Assembly (NCBI RefSeq): GCF_039541915.1
Contig: NZ_BAABHD010000024.1
Span: 345,560-409,559, forward strand
Reading direction: 5' to 3'
Source of the DNA: Nibrella saemangeumensis
GTDB taxonomy: Bacteria > Bacteroidota > Bacteroidia > Cytophagales > Spirosomataceae
Length of the DNA: 64,000 nucleotides
A model generated the notes under the pieces. It worked only from the letters and a program-made list of their open reading frames with translations. It was not told the DNA's origin and did not search any database. Below, piece after piece: positions 53,673 through 62,000 of the stretch (the first letter of the stretch is position 1; the number at the start of each line of letters is the position of its first letter). The position numbers and the translations under genes are program-made.

Positions 53673-53759
53673 ATGTCCCTGGCCCTACTCGGTATCTGCG
53701 CCCTGCTGTTAGTGGTGCATTTTGTGGAAATACGAAATACGCATGAGCGGAATGGCTGA
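53673..53759 (+). CDS. Possible 28-residue membrane micropeptide
   Basis: ATG 53673 begins a 28-codon frame (MSLALLGICALLLVVHFVEI, then a charged RNTHERNG tail) with one clear membrane segment. Its TGA (53757-53759) overlaps the ATG of the PP2C gene (53752) in the sequence AATGGCTGAC, a common arrangement for translational coupling. The rest of the intergenic gap is repeat spacer. A membrane micropeptide could anchor or tune the phosphatase, or the frame could simply be a leader that recruits ribosomes. It is supported only by position and composition. Confidence 0.45.
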   Translation: MSLALLGICALLLVVHFVEIRNTHERNG

Positions 53760-55209
53760 CAACTTCTTTGGGTTAACGGATACCGGTCGCGTCCGGGACA
53801 ACAATGAGGATGCCTTCATTGCCCAGCCTATCGGGAATGGCCGGTATATTCTGGCCTGCGTCATCGATGGCGTAGGCGGGTATGCCGGTGGTGAGGTGGC
53901 GGCCGCTATCACGCGGCAGTCGATCCTCGACGATTTCACTACTGTGCCGGGCGACTGGGTGGCTCAGATGCGCCGGGCGTTCATCACGGCGAATCAGAAA
54001 GTCTACGCCGAAAAGCTGCAGGTCCGGGAGTACGACAGTATGGCCTGTGTGCTGACCATGGCGGTAGTTGATGTGGAAAACAACCTGTTCCACTACGCTC
54101 ATGTCGGCGATACGCGGTTGTACCTGCTGCGGGATGACACATTAGTCAAGGTGACCAAAGATCATTCGTTCGTCGGGTTTCTGGAGGATACCGGCCGGCT
54201 GACGGAAGAAGCGGCTATGAACCACCCCAAGCGGAACGAGATTAACAAAGCCATCGGCTTCGGCGGGGAGATCAACACGCAGGAAGAGTATATCGAAACT
54301 GGTCAGTCGCCGTTTCTGCCAGGCGATATGCTGCTGCTGTGCAGCGATGGCCTGAGCGATCTGGTCAACAAAAGTGAGATGACTGCCATCCTGCGGGCCA
54401 ACCGTTCACTGGCGGAGAAATGCACTAAGTTAGTAGCAGCTGCTAACGCGAAAGGCGGTAAGGACAACATTACGGTAGTGCTGGTCTGCAACGACAAAGC
54501 ACCCCTGCTGCAGGAGGCTACCCGCCCGGCGGAAGTTGTAAAAAAAAACGAAGAACCGCCCGCAGCGGCAGCACCCATAATCCCACCGGTTAAGGAGACG
54601 GGGACGACCCCAAAATCCAAGCCCAGGTCCCAGCCGAAACCCAAAAGCAGCCGGGGGATTATTACTATTCTCTCGCTGCTATGCCTGGCCTTTTTGGGTA
54701 CTACGTTATACCTGCTCTGGCAAAATGTGCAGAACGAACAGACCCAAAAAAAGTCAGACCAGCCGGCACCTGACCCTCAGCAGATCAAACTTCAGCAGGC
54801 CATTAATACCTTCACCGGAGATACGTTATACCTGGCCGATACTACCTATGCTCAGCCCATCAGGCTTACTTCTATGTTGCGCATCGATCGTGACTCTCTG
54901 TACATTAAGGCACCCGGCAACATCCTCCTGACCGGTGACAGCACGTACAGTGAGCCAGCCATCCGGTTGTCGGCACAGTGCCGGTATATTGTGCTGGATA
55001 ACCTTACGCTGGAGGGCTTTCAGGTGGGCATCTCGGCCCCGAACAGCGCCTTGCACCTGAAGAATGTCAGGTTCCGCAATTGTCAGGTGCCGGTGCAAAC
55101 GCAATTTTTATTTTCCGACAATCAGTACGTAAATGGGCCATTACCGGTTACTTTGTTCCGAACCGATTCGGTACCGGTAGTGAGTAGTAAAGTGGTAAAG
55201 AAAAAGTGA
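53752..55209 (+). CDS. PP2C-type protein phosphatase with membrane anchor (PstP-like)
   Basis: A 485-residue protein. The PP2C/PPM catalytic domain (about 1-245) starts TDTGRVRDNNEDAF, binds two metals through Asp39-Gly40 in CVIDGVGGYAGGE, and has HVGDTRLYLL, LLCSDGLSDLV and GKDNITVVLVC, so it should be active. A Pro/Lys-rich linker follows, then one membrane segment (about 305-325, IITILSLLCLAFLGTTLYLLW) and a 155-residue extracytoplasmic domain with beta-helix-like strands (for example IVLDNLTLEGFQVGI). Actinobacterial PstP has the same phosphatase-TM-outside order. It should remove phosphates placed by the Ser/Thr kinase of this cluster. ATG 53752 is chosen because it opens directly into the PP2C fold; an in-frame ATG at 53722 lies inside the micropeptide frame. 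Confidence 0.88.
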   Translation: MADNFFGLTDTGRVRDNNEDAFIAQPIGNGRYILACVIDGVGGYAGGEVAAAITRQSILDDFTTVPGDWVAQMRRAFITANQKVYAEKLQVREYDSMACVLTMAVVDVENNLFHYAHVGDTRLYLLRDDTLVKVTKDHSFVGFLEDTGRLTEEAAMNHPKRNEINKAIGFGGEINTQEEYIETGQSPFLPGDMLLLCSDGLSDLVNKSEMTAILRANRSLAEKCTKLVAAANAKGGKDNITVVLVCNDKAPLLQEATRPAEVVKKNEEPPAAAAPIIPPVKETGTTPKSKPRSQPKPKSSRGIITILSLLCLAFLGTTLYLLWQNVQNEQTQKKSDQPAPDPQQIKLQQAINTFTGDTLYLADTTYAQPIRLTSMLRIDRDSLYIKAPGNILLTGDSTYSEPAIRLSAQCRYIVLDNLTLEGFQVGISAPNSALHLKNVRFRNCQVPVQTQFLFSDNQYVNGPLPVTLFRTDSVPVVSSKVVKKK

Positions 55210-55218
55210 AAAAGAGAT

Positions 55219-55327
55219 GGGTTATTACACGGAGATACGCAGACCGGGCCGCCGGGCGGGAGCGCAGAGATACACGGAGTTTTTAGTAAATCTCTGCGCT
55301 CCTCTGTGCCTCTCTGTGTAATAACCC
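55219..55327 (+). repeat. Nested CTCTGTG-word hairpins
   Basis: The outer stem is GGGTTATTACACGGAGA (55219-55235) with TCTCTGTGTAATAACCC (55311-55327), one G-T wobble in 17. The inner stem is GAGCGCAGAGAT (55260-55271) with ATCTCTGCGCTC (55290-55301), perfect. The words CAGAGATACACGGAG and CCTCTGTGCCTCTC repeat the same theme. The element fills most of the PP2C to RodA-PBP gap. Confidence 0.8.
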
Positions 55328-55339
55328 TGCCATAAAATT

Positions 55340-58300
55340 ATGATTCAAGCTCCCGCCCGCAAGACCCAGCAACAAAGTCGACGCATCGAGCGAACATTTA
55401 TCGTACTCATCACCCTCGTGTTGGGCTGGCTGTTCCTGAACCTGTACTCCGAATTGCAACGCGGCTTTCAGGACGTAGACAAGCGGCTGGCCGACGGCAC
55501 CATGGTCAACCTCAACAGCGACAAGATTGGTCAGCGCATCCGGACCCTGCTGGAGCGCGGCTTCTATTTTGAAGACCGGCGAGACATTAACCTGATCCAG
55601 TCTGTCATTGCTGACCGGCTCAACCCGGCCGAAGAGCCTATCGACAACATCGGCGAAGTCAACAAGCGCAAATACTACGTTCTGGCCGAAGATGCCGCAG
55701 TCCGAGGTGGGACTTACTTCCGCCGGCGGGTAGCCGCATCCCGTGCCCTGCTGGGCTATACAGGCAAAGACTCCGTCCGGTTTGTCCAGGAGCGCAGCCG
55801 CCCCCCCCAGTTACCAGCCGCCACCGATGTAGGTCTGGGGGAACACAGCATCACCGGTAACCTTATCAACGAAACCGACCAGCCGGTACCGGGCGTGCTG
55901 GTGCGGCTGGAGATGATTCTGCCCCAGGACAGCGCCTACAGCAACCAGGTGACGGAAGTAGACCGCCTGAAAACCGAACCCGGTACCGGCTTTACCAAAA
56001 CGTACGTGCTGGATTCGCTGGGGCACCGCCAACTTACCGGCCTGACGGCCTACGCCCGTACGGATGCATCCGGCAACTTCGCGTTTCAGCGCCTGCCCGA
56101 CGATAAAGCCTTTGAGGTATTGCCGCTGCAACCCAACTATCAATTTGGCACTACGCAGGGCGTGCAGGAGCTAAACCGGGACCAATCCTTCACGTTCCGG
56201 CAGGCACCGCACACCATCCGGCTTCTGACAACCCGGGATTTTAACATTCTCAAGAAAGAAAAATCGCTGATTGTCCGCACACCCGGTGAGTTCAACCAGT
56301 GGTACTGGATCATTGTCGGCAGTTTCTTCGGCTGTTTCCTGCTGCTGCACCTGCTGCTGAGTTTCCGCTTTCCGGATGCCGACCAGCTGATTCTGCCCGT
56401 GGTGATGACCCTGACGGGTATATCGTTTCTGGCTTTGCTTAGTTTGCAGGACCCGCTCCGCGACCGATTTCTGGCTCAGAGTACGCTGACGTATTTTGGT
56501 CTGGGTTTTCTGACGATTCTGGTCCTTCAGTTTTTCAACCTGCGCCGGTTCAACGCCGATTCGGGCGTGTACCGAATGTTTGTCTTGCGGGGTATTGCCA
56601 AAGCCGCTCATGGCTGGCAATGGGCGGGGCTAGCCCTGGGCCTGCTGGCCCTGACCATTGTATTTGGTACCGGGCCACAAGGCAGTGGGGTGAAGGTGAA
56701 CCTGTTCGGGTTTCAGCCCAGTGAGTTTGTGAAATTCGCTATTGTGCTGTTTCTGGCCGGTTTCTTTGCCGCCAACGAAACGTTCATCAGCGAATACCGC
56801 AGCTGGCAGAAACGCAGCTCGTTCCTGCTGGTGGTCCTGGTTGCTATCATCTCCGCCATCCTGCTGTTTCTGATCCTGGGTGACCTTGGGCCGGCCATTG
56901 TTGTCTGTTTTACGTTCATCATCCTGTTTTCGTTTTCGCGGGGCGATTTTCTGTTCATGGCCGGCTCGGTGGTGGCCTATGTGCTGGTCTCGTGGCTGGT
57001 CGATAACGTCTGGCTGGCCACGGGTATTACCGCTGCCGGGGTGCTGGTGGCTATGCGCGTCATCCGGAAACAGTTCAGCGAATCGGCGATGATGGCGCTG
57101 GTGGTGATGGCCAGCTTCCTGCTGCTCGACCAGATTCCGTACCTGGATGAGCTGATTCCGGGACCGGTGCAGCGCCTGACCGACCGCAAAGCCATCTGGC
57201 TGGACGCCTGGAACAATGAAGTCTACGGCGGTGACCAGGTCGCCAACGGCATCTGGGCCATGGCCAGTGGCGGCATAACCGGCCAGGGCGTCGGCGAAGG
57301 CTTTGCCAAGACCATTCCGGAAGCCCATACCGATATGATCCTGCCGGCCATTGGCGAGGAGTTTGGCTGGGCGGGCATCGTGTCCATTTTCATTCTGTTT
57401 CTGATTTACCTCCACCGATCCATCCTGATTGGCCGGCAAACCGGAGCGCCGTTTCTGTTCTACGTCTGCGCGGGTATCGGCGTCAGTACGTTCGTGCAGT
57501 TTCTGCTCATAGCGGGTGGTTCTACCGGAGCGTTACCGCTGTCGGGGGTGTCGCTCCCCTTTATCAGCTACGGCGGTTCGTCGCTGATTGCCAATATGCT
57601 GGCGGCCGGATTTCTGCTATCAGCTTCGTCGCTGCGGGGAACAGCTGTGCAGATGACGTATATCGCGGGTCGGCAGGATCGCAACCTGGTGCCGGCGCTG
57701 GCGGCTGCCCTGGCCGGTATTCTGCTGCTGACGGTCAACGTTTCCCGCTACCTGTTCAACAACAAAAAGTGGGTGGTCCAGCCCGCGCTGGTGGCCGACC
57801 GCAGCGGCAGCCGGATGTTCAGCTATAATCCCCGTATCAACATTCTGATGAACCGGCTCCAGGCCGGCTCGCTCTTGGACCGCGAAGGGCGCATTCTGGC
57901 CACTAGCCGGCCGGAGCTGATCCGCCTGCAGCGCAATACCCTGGCAACCGCCGGGGCCGCCAATTACAACCTGGATTCGGCGCTGCACAAGCGGCTCGAC
58001 CGGTACTATCCGTTTGCCGAGCATATGTTCTTCTGGATTGGGGATGCCAACACAAGTGTGTTCAACGGCAGCCCCAATGGCTATTTTGCCGAGTACGAAC
58101 ATGCCGCCGAACTCCGGGGCTTCGAAACCCCCACGAAGAGTTTTCCGGTGGTAGCCACCCGCTACCGCGAAGACCGTTTTCTGCCGCGTGGCGTGCGGGA
58201 GATGACCGTTACCCAGCGCGACTACAGCGCCCTGGCTCCGCTGCTGCTGGCGGGTATCAACAGCAAGGAGGTTACCTCCTTTAAAAAGCGAAACCGGGAT

Positions 58301-59416
58301 GTAAAGCTCACGATGGATGCGCAGTTGCAAACCAGCCTGCAAAAATCACTGGCGACGGATGATACGGTGAAAAAGAGCCGGGCGTCGGTGGTAATTATGG
58401 ACGCCAGCAACGGCGATGTGCTGGCATCGGCGATGTACCCGCTGCCGCCGATTACCAACTGGGACCAGCTTACCATGACGGCCGCCGAACAGAACCGGCT
58501 GGCCGGCTGGATGACCACCTCGGACCTCGGATTTACCTATGCCTCACAGCCCGGATCTACCGCCAAAGTAATAACCTCGCTGGCTGCTCTTAACAAGCTG
58601 GGTTTGGCCGCTACCAAAAAGAACTACGTGGTCCATCCCTATGAGCGTATTCGTACCAAAGGAATTGAACCGGACGAAACCGGTCTGATCAGTCTGGAAC
58701 GGGCGCTGGTTAAGTCGAATAACGTCTACTTCATCAAGATTGCCAATGAAGAAAGGCTGGAGGAGGAAATGGCTAAACTGTACCTGAAAACCGGTATGTT
58801 TTTACGCGGAGTCGGCGGCTACCTCTACGAAAAGCAACCCGTCGATAAAGCGCAGGAAGAACGCTGGTGGGATCTGTGGAGACGGACCGAGTTTAATACC
58901 AAACCCCGTTACAACCCCAACAACATCCGGCGGACCCGTGCCAAAGGCATCTCCGGTATGTCCTGGGGGCAGGGCGAGCTGATCGCTACGCCGGCGGCAG
59001 TGGCCCGGCTGGCGGCCGGTATCGCCAACGGTGGTATGCTGATTCCTAACCGGTTTGTCTTGAAAGTTAGCAATTCGACTCAGCCCGTGAAGAAACCGGT
59101 GCCCATTGCCAATGACCCGCAGTACGCGGAAATAATGACGGACTATATGCGCAAACAGAGTGCCGGTAAAGTGTATCAGTTAAAAATCGCCGTAGCTGGT
59201 AAGACGGGTACCCCCGAACGGATCTGGAAAACCAGCCGCATCAACGACGGCTGGTACGTGTTCTTCGCGCCCAAAGCCAATGGATCGGGTCATATTGTCA
59301 CCTGCATCCGGCTGGAGTCTACCAGAGGTTCCAGCAATGCGGTGAGGCTGGCCGGACAACATGTCGTGCCGCTTTTGCTGCAAAAGGGTTATATTAAGAG
59401 CTTTGAGAACAAGTAG
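55340..59416 (+). CDS. Fused RodA/SEDS glycosyltransferase and penicillin-binding transpeptidase
   Basis: A 1358-residue protein combining peptidoglycan polymerase and cross-linker. Parts: an N-terminal membrane segment (about 20-42); an outside domain (about 45-320) that includes a carboxypeptidase-regulatory-like fold (ITGNLINETDQPVPGVLV, then TDASGNFAFQRL); a further membrane segment near 322-345; a RodA/FtsW/SEDS multi-pass domain (about 350-790) with QVANGIWAMASGGITGQG and the key PEAHTDMILPAIGEEFG, where Asp665 corresponds to the essential Asp of RodA; a PBP pedestal region (about 810-1010); and a transpeptidase domain with Ser1073-x-x-Lys1076 (QPGSTAKV), Ser1126-Asn-Asn1128, and Lys1288-Thr-Gly. 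All catalytic residues are in place. Elsewhere RodA and PbpA are neighbouring but separate genes. The FHA gene starts 2 bases after the stop. Confidence 0.9.
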   Translation: MIQAPARKTQQQSRRIERTFIVLITLVLGWLFLNLYSELQRGFQDVDKRLADGTMVNLNSDKIGQRIRTLLERGFYFEDRRDINLIQSVIADRLNPAEEPIDNIGEVNKRKYYVLAEDAAVRGGTYFRRRVAASRALLGYTGKDSVRFVQERSRPPQLPAATDVGLGEHSITGNLINETDQPVPGVLVRLEMILPQDSAYSNQVTEVDRLKTEPGTGFTKTYVLDSLGHRQLTGLTAYARTDASGNFAFQRLPDDKAFEVLPLQPNYQFGTTQGVQELNRDQSFTFRQAPHTIRLLTTRDFNILKKEKSLIVRTPGEFNQWYWIIVGSFFGCFLLLHLLLSFRFPDADQLILPVVMTLTGISFLALLSLQDPLRDRFLAQSTLTYFGLGFLTILVLQFFNLRRFNADSGVYRMFVLRGIAKAAHGWQWAGLALGLLALTIVFGTGPQGSGVKVNLFGFQPSEFVKFAIVLFLAGFFAANETFISEYRSWQKRSSFLLVVLVAIISAILLFLILGDLGPAIVVCFTFIILFSFSRGDFLFMAGSVVAYVLVSWLVDNVWLATGITAAGVLVAMRVIRKQFSESAMMALVVMASFLLLDQIPYLDELIPGPVQRLTDRKAIWLDAWNNEVYGGDQVANGIWAMASGGITGQGVGEGFAKTIPEAHTDMILPAIGEEFGWAGIVSIFILFLIYLHRSILIGRQTGAPFLFYVCAGIGVSTFVQFLLIAGGSTGALPLSGVSLPFISYGGSSLIANMLAAGFLLSASSLRGTAVQMTYIAGRQDRNLVPALAAALAGILLLTVNVSRYLFNNKKWVVQPALVADRSGSRMFSYNPRINILMNRLQAGSLLDREGRILATSRPELIRLQRNTLATAGAANYNLDSALHKRLDRYYPFAEHMFFWIGDANTSVFNGSPNGYFAEYEHAAELRGFETPTKSFPVVATRYREDRFLPRGVREMTVTQRDYSALAPLLLAGINSKEVTSFKKRNRDVKLTMDAQLQTSLQKSLATDDTVKKSRASVVIMDASNGDVLASAMYPLPPITNWDQLTMTAAEQNRLAGWMTTSDLGFTYASQPGSTAKVITSLAALNKLGLAATKKNYVVHPYERIRTKGIEPDETGLISLERALVKSNNVYFIKIANEERLEEEMAKLYLKTGMFLRGVGGYLYEKQPVDKAQEERWWDLWRRTEFNTKPRYNPNNIRRTRAKGISGMSWGQGELIATPAAVARLAAGIANGGMLIPNRFVLKVSNSTQPVKKPVPIANDPQYAEIMTDYMRKQSAGKVYQLKIAVAGKTGTPERIWKTSRINDGWYVFFAPKANGSGHIVTCIRLESTRGSSNAVRLAGQHVVPLLLQKGYIKSFENK

Positions 59417-59418
59417 GT

Positions 59419-60201
59419 ATGTTTAATCTATTCAATAAGAAAGCGGAAAGCCGCCCGAAGGATGTAAAAGCCGTTCGGGATACGTTGCTGCGCTTTATCA
59501 AGGAACAGTTACAGAAAGCCGAAGGCGGAGAAGGCCACGCCATCAAAGGCTTACAGCTGTACATCGCCCCGCCCGCCGACGAGCAGCATTTGTACGAAGC
59601 TGCGGTCTACCAGGCCGATGAAGGACGCTTTAAGGCAGAGGTGCAGAAAATCGCCGATGATTTCGCCATTAACCTGCCTGAAGGCTGGACCTTTGAGACG
59701 ACGTTTGTGGATAGTTTACCGGCGGAGGGCCGGAAGATCCCCGGCCTCGACGCGTCGCTGTACATCAATACCCGCATCGCGTCGATGCAGAAGCTGGCAA
59801 CTGCCTACATCCGCATTTTGAACGGGGAGGCAGAGAAAGAAGAATACGTACTTACCTCCACCGGTGGCAAGGTTAACATCGGCCGGGAGAAACGGGTGCA
59901 GCAGGCCGACGGCTTTTTCCGGGTGAACACCATCGCCTTTCCGGCCGACAGCCCCCACGAGAGCAACAAATTCATCAGCCGGCAGCACGCCCATATCGAG
60001 TGGGACCCCGAATCGGCCTCGTTCATGTTCTTTGCCGACGAGGGTGGCGTGCCGCCCCGCAATAAAATTAAAGTGCGGGCGGCCATCGACGAGCAACCCG
60101 TCAAACTCCATTCTACCCAGGTCGGCCACCGCCTTCAGGAAGGGGACCAAATCATTTTAGGCGAATCGGCTGTTTTGGAGTTTAGTTACACGAAAGAATA
60201 G
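59419..60201 (+). CDS. FHA-domain phosphothreonine-binding protein
   Basis: A 260-residue cytoplasmic protein. The N-terminal part (about 1-130) is a helical-plus-strand domain of unknown kind (KAVRDTLLRFIKEQLQKA, then a beta stretch). The FHA domain (about 135-260) carries the phosphothreonine-binding residues GRE (Gly155-Arg156) and SRQH (Ser187-His190, in FISRQHAHIEW), followed by HRLQEGDQIILGESAVLEFS. It should recognise threonine phosphorylated by the kinase of the next gene, or phosphorylated sites of the fusion protein upstream. Translation is coupled to the RodA-PBP gene by a 2-base gap. Compared with FhaA of the cluster it has the intact binding residues. Confidence 0.85.
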   Translation: MFNLFNKKAESRPKDVKAVRDTLLRFIKEQLQKAEGGEGHAIKGLQLYIAPPADEQHLYEAAVYQADEGRFKAEVQKIADDFAINLPEGWTFETTFVDSLPAEGRKIPGLDASLYINTRIASMQKLATAYIRILNGEAEKEEYVLTSTGGKVNIGREKRVQQADGFFRVNTIAFPADSPHESNKFISRQHAHIEWDPESASFMFFADEGGVPPRNKIKVRAAIDEQPVKLHSTQVGHRLQEGDQIILGESAVLEFSYTKE

Positions 60202-60202
60202 A

Positions 60203-60297
60203 GTTTCATGTTCCAGGTTTCAGGTTTCAGGTTGCTGACGCAGTAACTGCTGGTTATTCCGGCTGAAACATGAAACCTGGAACCTGAAACCTGAAAC
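60203..60297 (+). repeat. 33-bp inverted TGAAACCTGGAA-word hairpin
   Basis: The left arm 60203-60235 (starting GTTTCATGTTCCAGG) pairs with the right arm 60265-60297 (ending CCTGAAACCTGAAAC) at all but about four or five positions, with a 29-base loop. The word AGGTTTC is repeated in each arm. The right arm ends 6 bases before the kinase ATG. Confidence 0.85.
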
Positions 60298-60303
60298 AAA
60301 AAT

Positions 60304-61992
60304 ATGGCTAAAGTATTCACGATAACGGAAGGGCTGGAGAACATGGGTGCGTTGCGCACCGGGGGACAGGGGTCGGTCTATAAAGGCCGGCGTATCGGAG
60401 AGATCATTACCGCCGTGAAACTGCTGCCAACGCCCATTCATACCGAAAGCGCTGACGATAAGAACTTCCGCGACTTCCAGAACGAAGTCGACAAGCTGAA
60501 AAAGGTAAACGAGCAGCCAAACCCGAACGTGGTCAAGATCCTGAATTCGGGGCTGACCGAAAGCGGGTCGTTTCCGTTTATCGAGATGGAGTTTATCGAA
60601 GGCCCCGACCTCGAAGAACTGCTGAAACCACCGCATGAACCGGTGTTCAGCATCCGGGAGGTAATGAAAGTAGCCGACCAGCTGGGCAATGCCCTGGCAC
60701 ACTGTCATAAGGTGGGTGTGCGGCACGGTGATATCAAAAGCAATAATGTCAAGTTCAACATCCATACCGGAAATTACGTGCTGCTGGATTTCGGACTGGC
60801 GATTATGTCGGACGAGCAGCGCCGGACCAGTCTGCGTCATGCGGGTGCCATTGAGTTTATGGCTCCGGAGCAGAACGAGGGACAAATGCTGTTTCAGACG
60901 GATGTCTACAGCTTCGGCGTGGTGCTGTACGAGATCCTGGCGGGGCGTGTACCGTTTCCGTTAACGGACAAAGGCGAAACAGCCCGCAACAACGTGATGG
61001 TCGCCCATATGGAAACGCCCGTACCGGATGTGCTGGCCCAGCGCCGGCAAAACCTGCCGGCCAGTTGGACAGAAGACCGAAAGACCAGGCAAATGCAGGT
61101 GCCGGAATGGCTGCTTACCGTTATTAGCAAATGCCTGGAGAAAAGGCCGGAAAACCGGTATCAGAACGGCATGGAGTTGCACGAGGCTATCGTCTCCGGC
61201 AGCACCCTGGCGGTACGGCGCAACGAAGCCGGTGCCGCCAGCGCCACCGTTCTGCAAACCGAAAATGAGCGCCTGCAAAGCCAGGTTTTGCAATTCAAGG
61301 AGTCCGTTGCGTTTCAGGATCGGGAGATTGCTACGCTCCGGGAAGCCATTGTCCGGAAAGATGCCGAGTTGAACGGGTTGAGAAACGGTACGGCTGCCTA
61401 CGCCCCGGTAGCCGACGAAGATGCGTCGGTGATTCGTATACCCAAAGCTGCTTTCTTTGCCGCGCTCGTTATCCTGATTGGTCTCGGCGCGTTTGCCGGC
61501 TATCAGCTGTTTGCCAGTAAACCCACGAAGGGCACCCGGTCGGCGCTCTCGTCGGGCAATACCACCAGCACAACGGATACGCCGGATCTGACGGCCAGTG
61601 ATTACACCGTAGAAAATGAAAGTGCGCAGAACGCCGGTAATCAGGCCGGACAAACGGACGACGAAGCGACGGATACCCAAACGAATACGCCAGCTACCCC
61701 ACCCGCTCAAACCAACAGTACACCGGAACAAACAGCAGAGGCCTCCGACGAAGAGTCGGACGATGACAGCGGGGGGAAATTATACACCGTTCAGTCCGAT
61801 TACGCCCATTTCCACACCCAGCCAGACGAAAGTGCCCGGCAGGAAAATATTCACATCAATAAGTGGAACAATGCCCGGCTGAAACCCCTGGACGAGCGAC
61901 GCGGCTTTATCTACGTCGTATACACCAATGAACAGGGACAAGTCACACGAGGCTGGTTGAATAAAAAAGACCTGAAGCGCATTGATGAGTAG
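60304..61992 (+). CDS. Transmembrane Ser/Thr protein kinase with SH3-like tail (PknB-like)
   Basis: A 562-residue membrane kinase. The catalytic domain (about 1-300) has a glycine loop GGQGSVYKG, Lys39 in TAVKLL, a catalytic loop HGDIKSNN (His141, Asp143; Gly instead of the usual Arg), DFG at Asp162 and MAPEQ. A coiled coil follows, then a membrane segment (about 380-402, AAFFAALVILIGLGAFAGY), a Ser/Thr/Glu-rich extracytoplasmic linker and a C-terminal SH3-like domain (about 500-560, YTVQSDYAHFHTQPDESA, then TRGWLNKKDL). Many PknB homologs have PASTA repeats outside instead; the SH3 form suggests a different envelope ligand. Its substrates probably include cluster members. A hairpin spacer precedes it. 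Confidence 0.9.
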   Translation: MAKVFTITEGLENMGALRTGGQGSVYKGRRIGEIITAVKLLPTPIHTESADDKNFRDFQNEVDKLKKVNEQPNPNVVKILNSGLTESGSFPFIEMEFIEGPDLEELLKPPHEPVFSIREVMKVADQLGNALAHCHKVGVRHGDIKSNNVKFNIHTGNYVLLDFGLAIMSDEQRRTSLRHAGAIEFMAPEQNEGQMLFQTDVYSFGVVLYEILAGRVPFPLTDKGETARNNVMVAHMETPVPDVLAQRRQNLPASWTEDRKTRQMQVPEWLLTVISKCLEKRPENRYQNGMELHEAIVSGSTLAVRRNEAGAASATVLQTENERLQSQVLQFKESVAFQDREIATLREAIVRKDAELNGLRNGTAAYAPVADEDASVIRIPKAAFFAALVILIGLGAFAGYQLFASKPTKGTRSALSSGNTTSTTDTPDLTASDYTVENESAQNAGNQAGQTDDEATDTQTNTPATPPAQTNSTPEQTAEASDEESDDDSGGKLYTVQSDYAHFHTQPDESARQENIHINKWNNARLKPLDERRGFIYVVYTNEQGQVTRGWLNKKDLKRIDE

Positions 61993-62000
61993 CGTAAGCG

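Noticed and set aside
52631..61992. Type VI secretion phospho-regulation cluster (PpkA/PppA/Fha)
   Set aside because: No Tss genes are present, and the central gene is a peptidoglycan synthase fusion, which points to wall growth instead.
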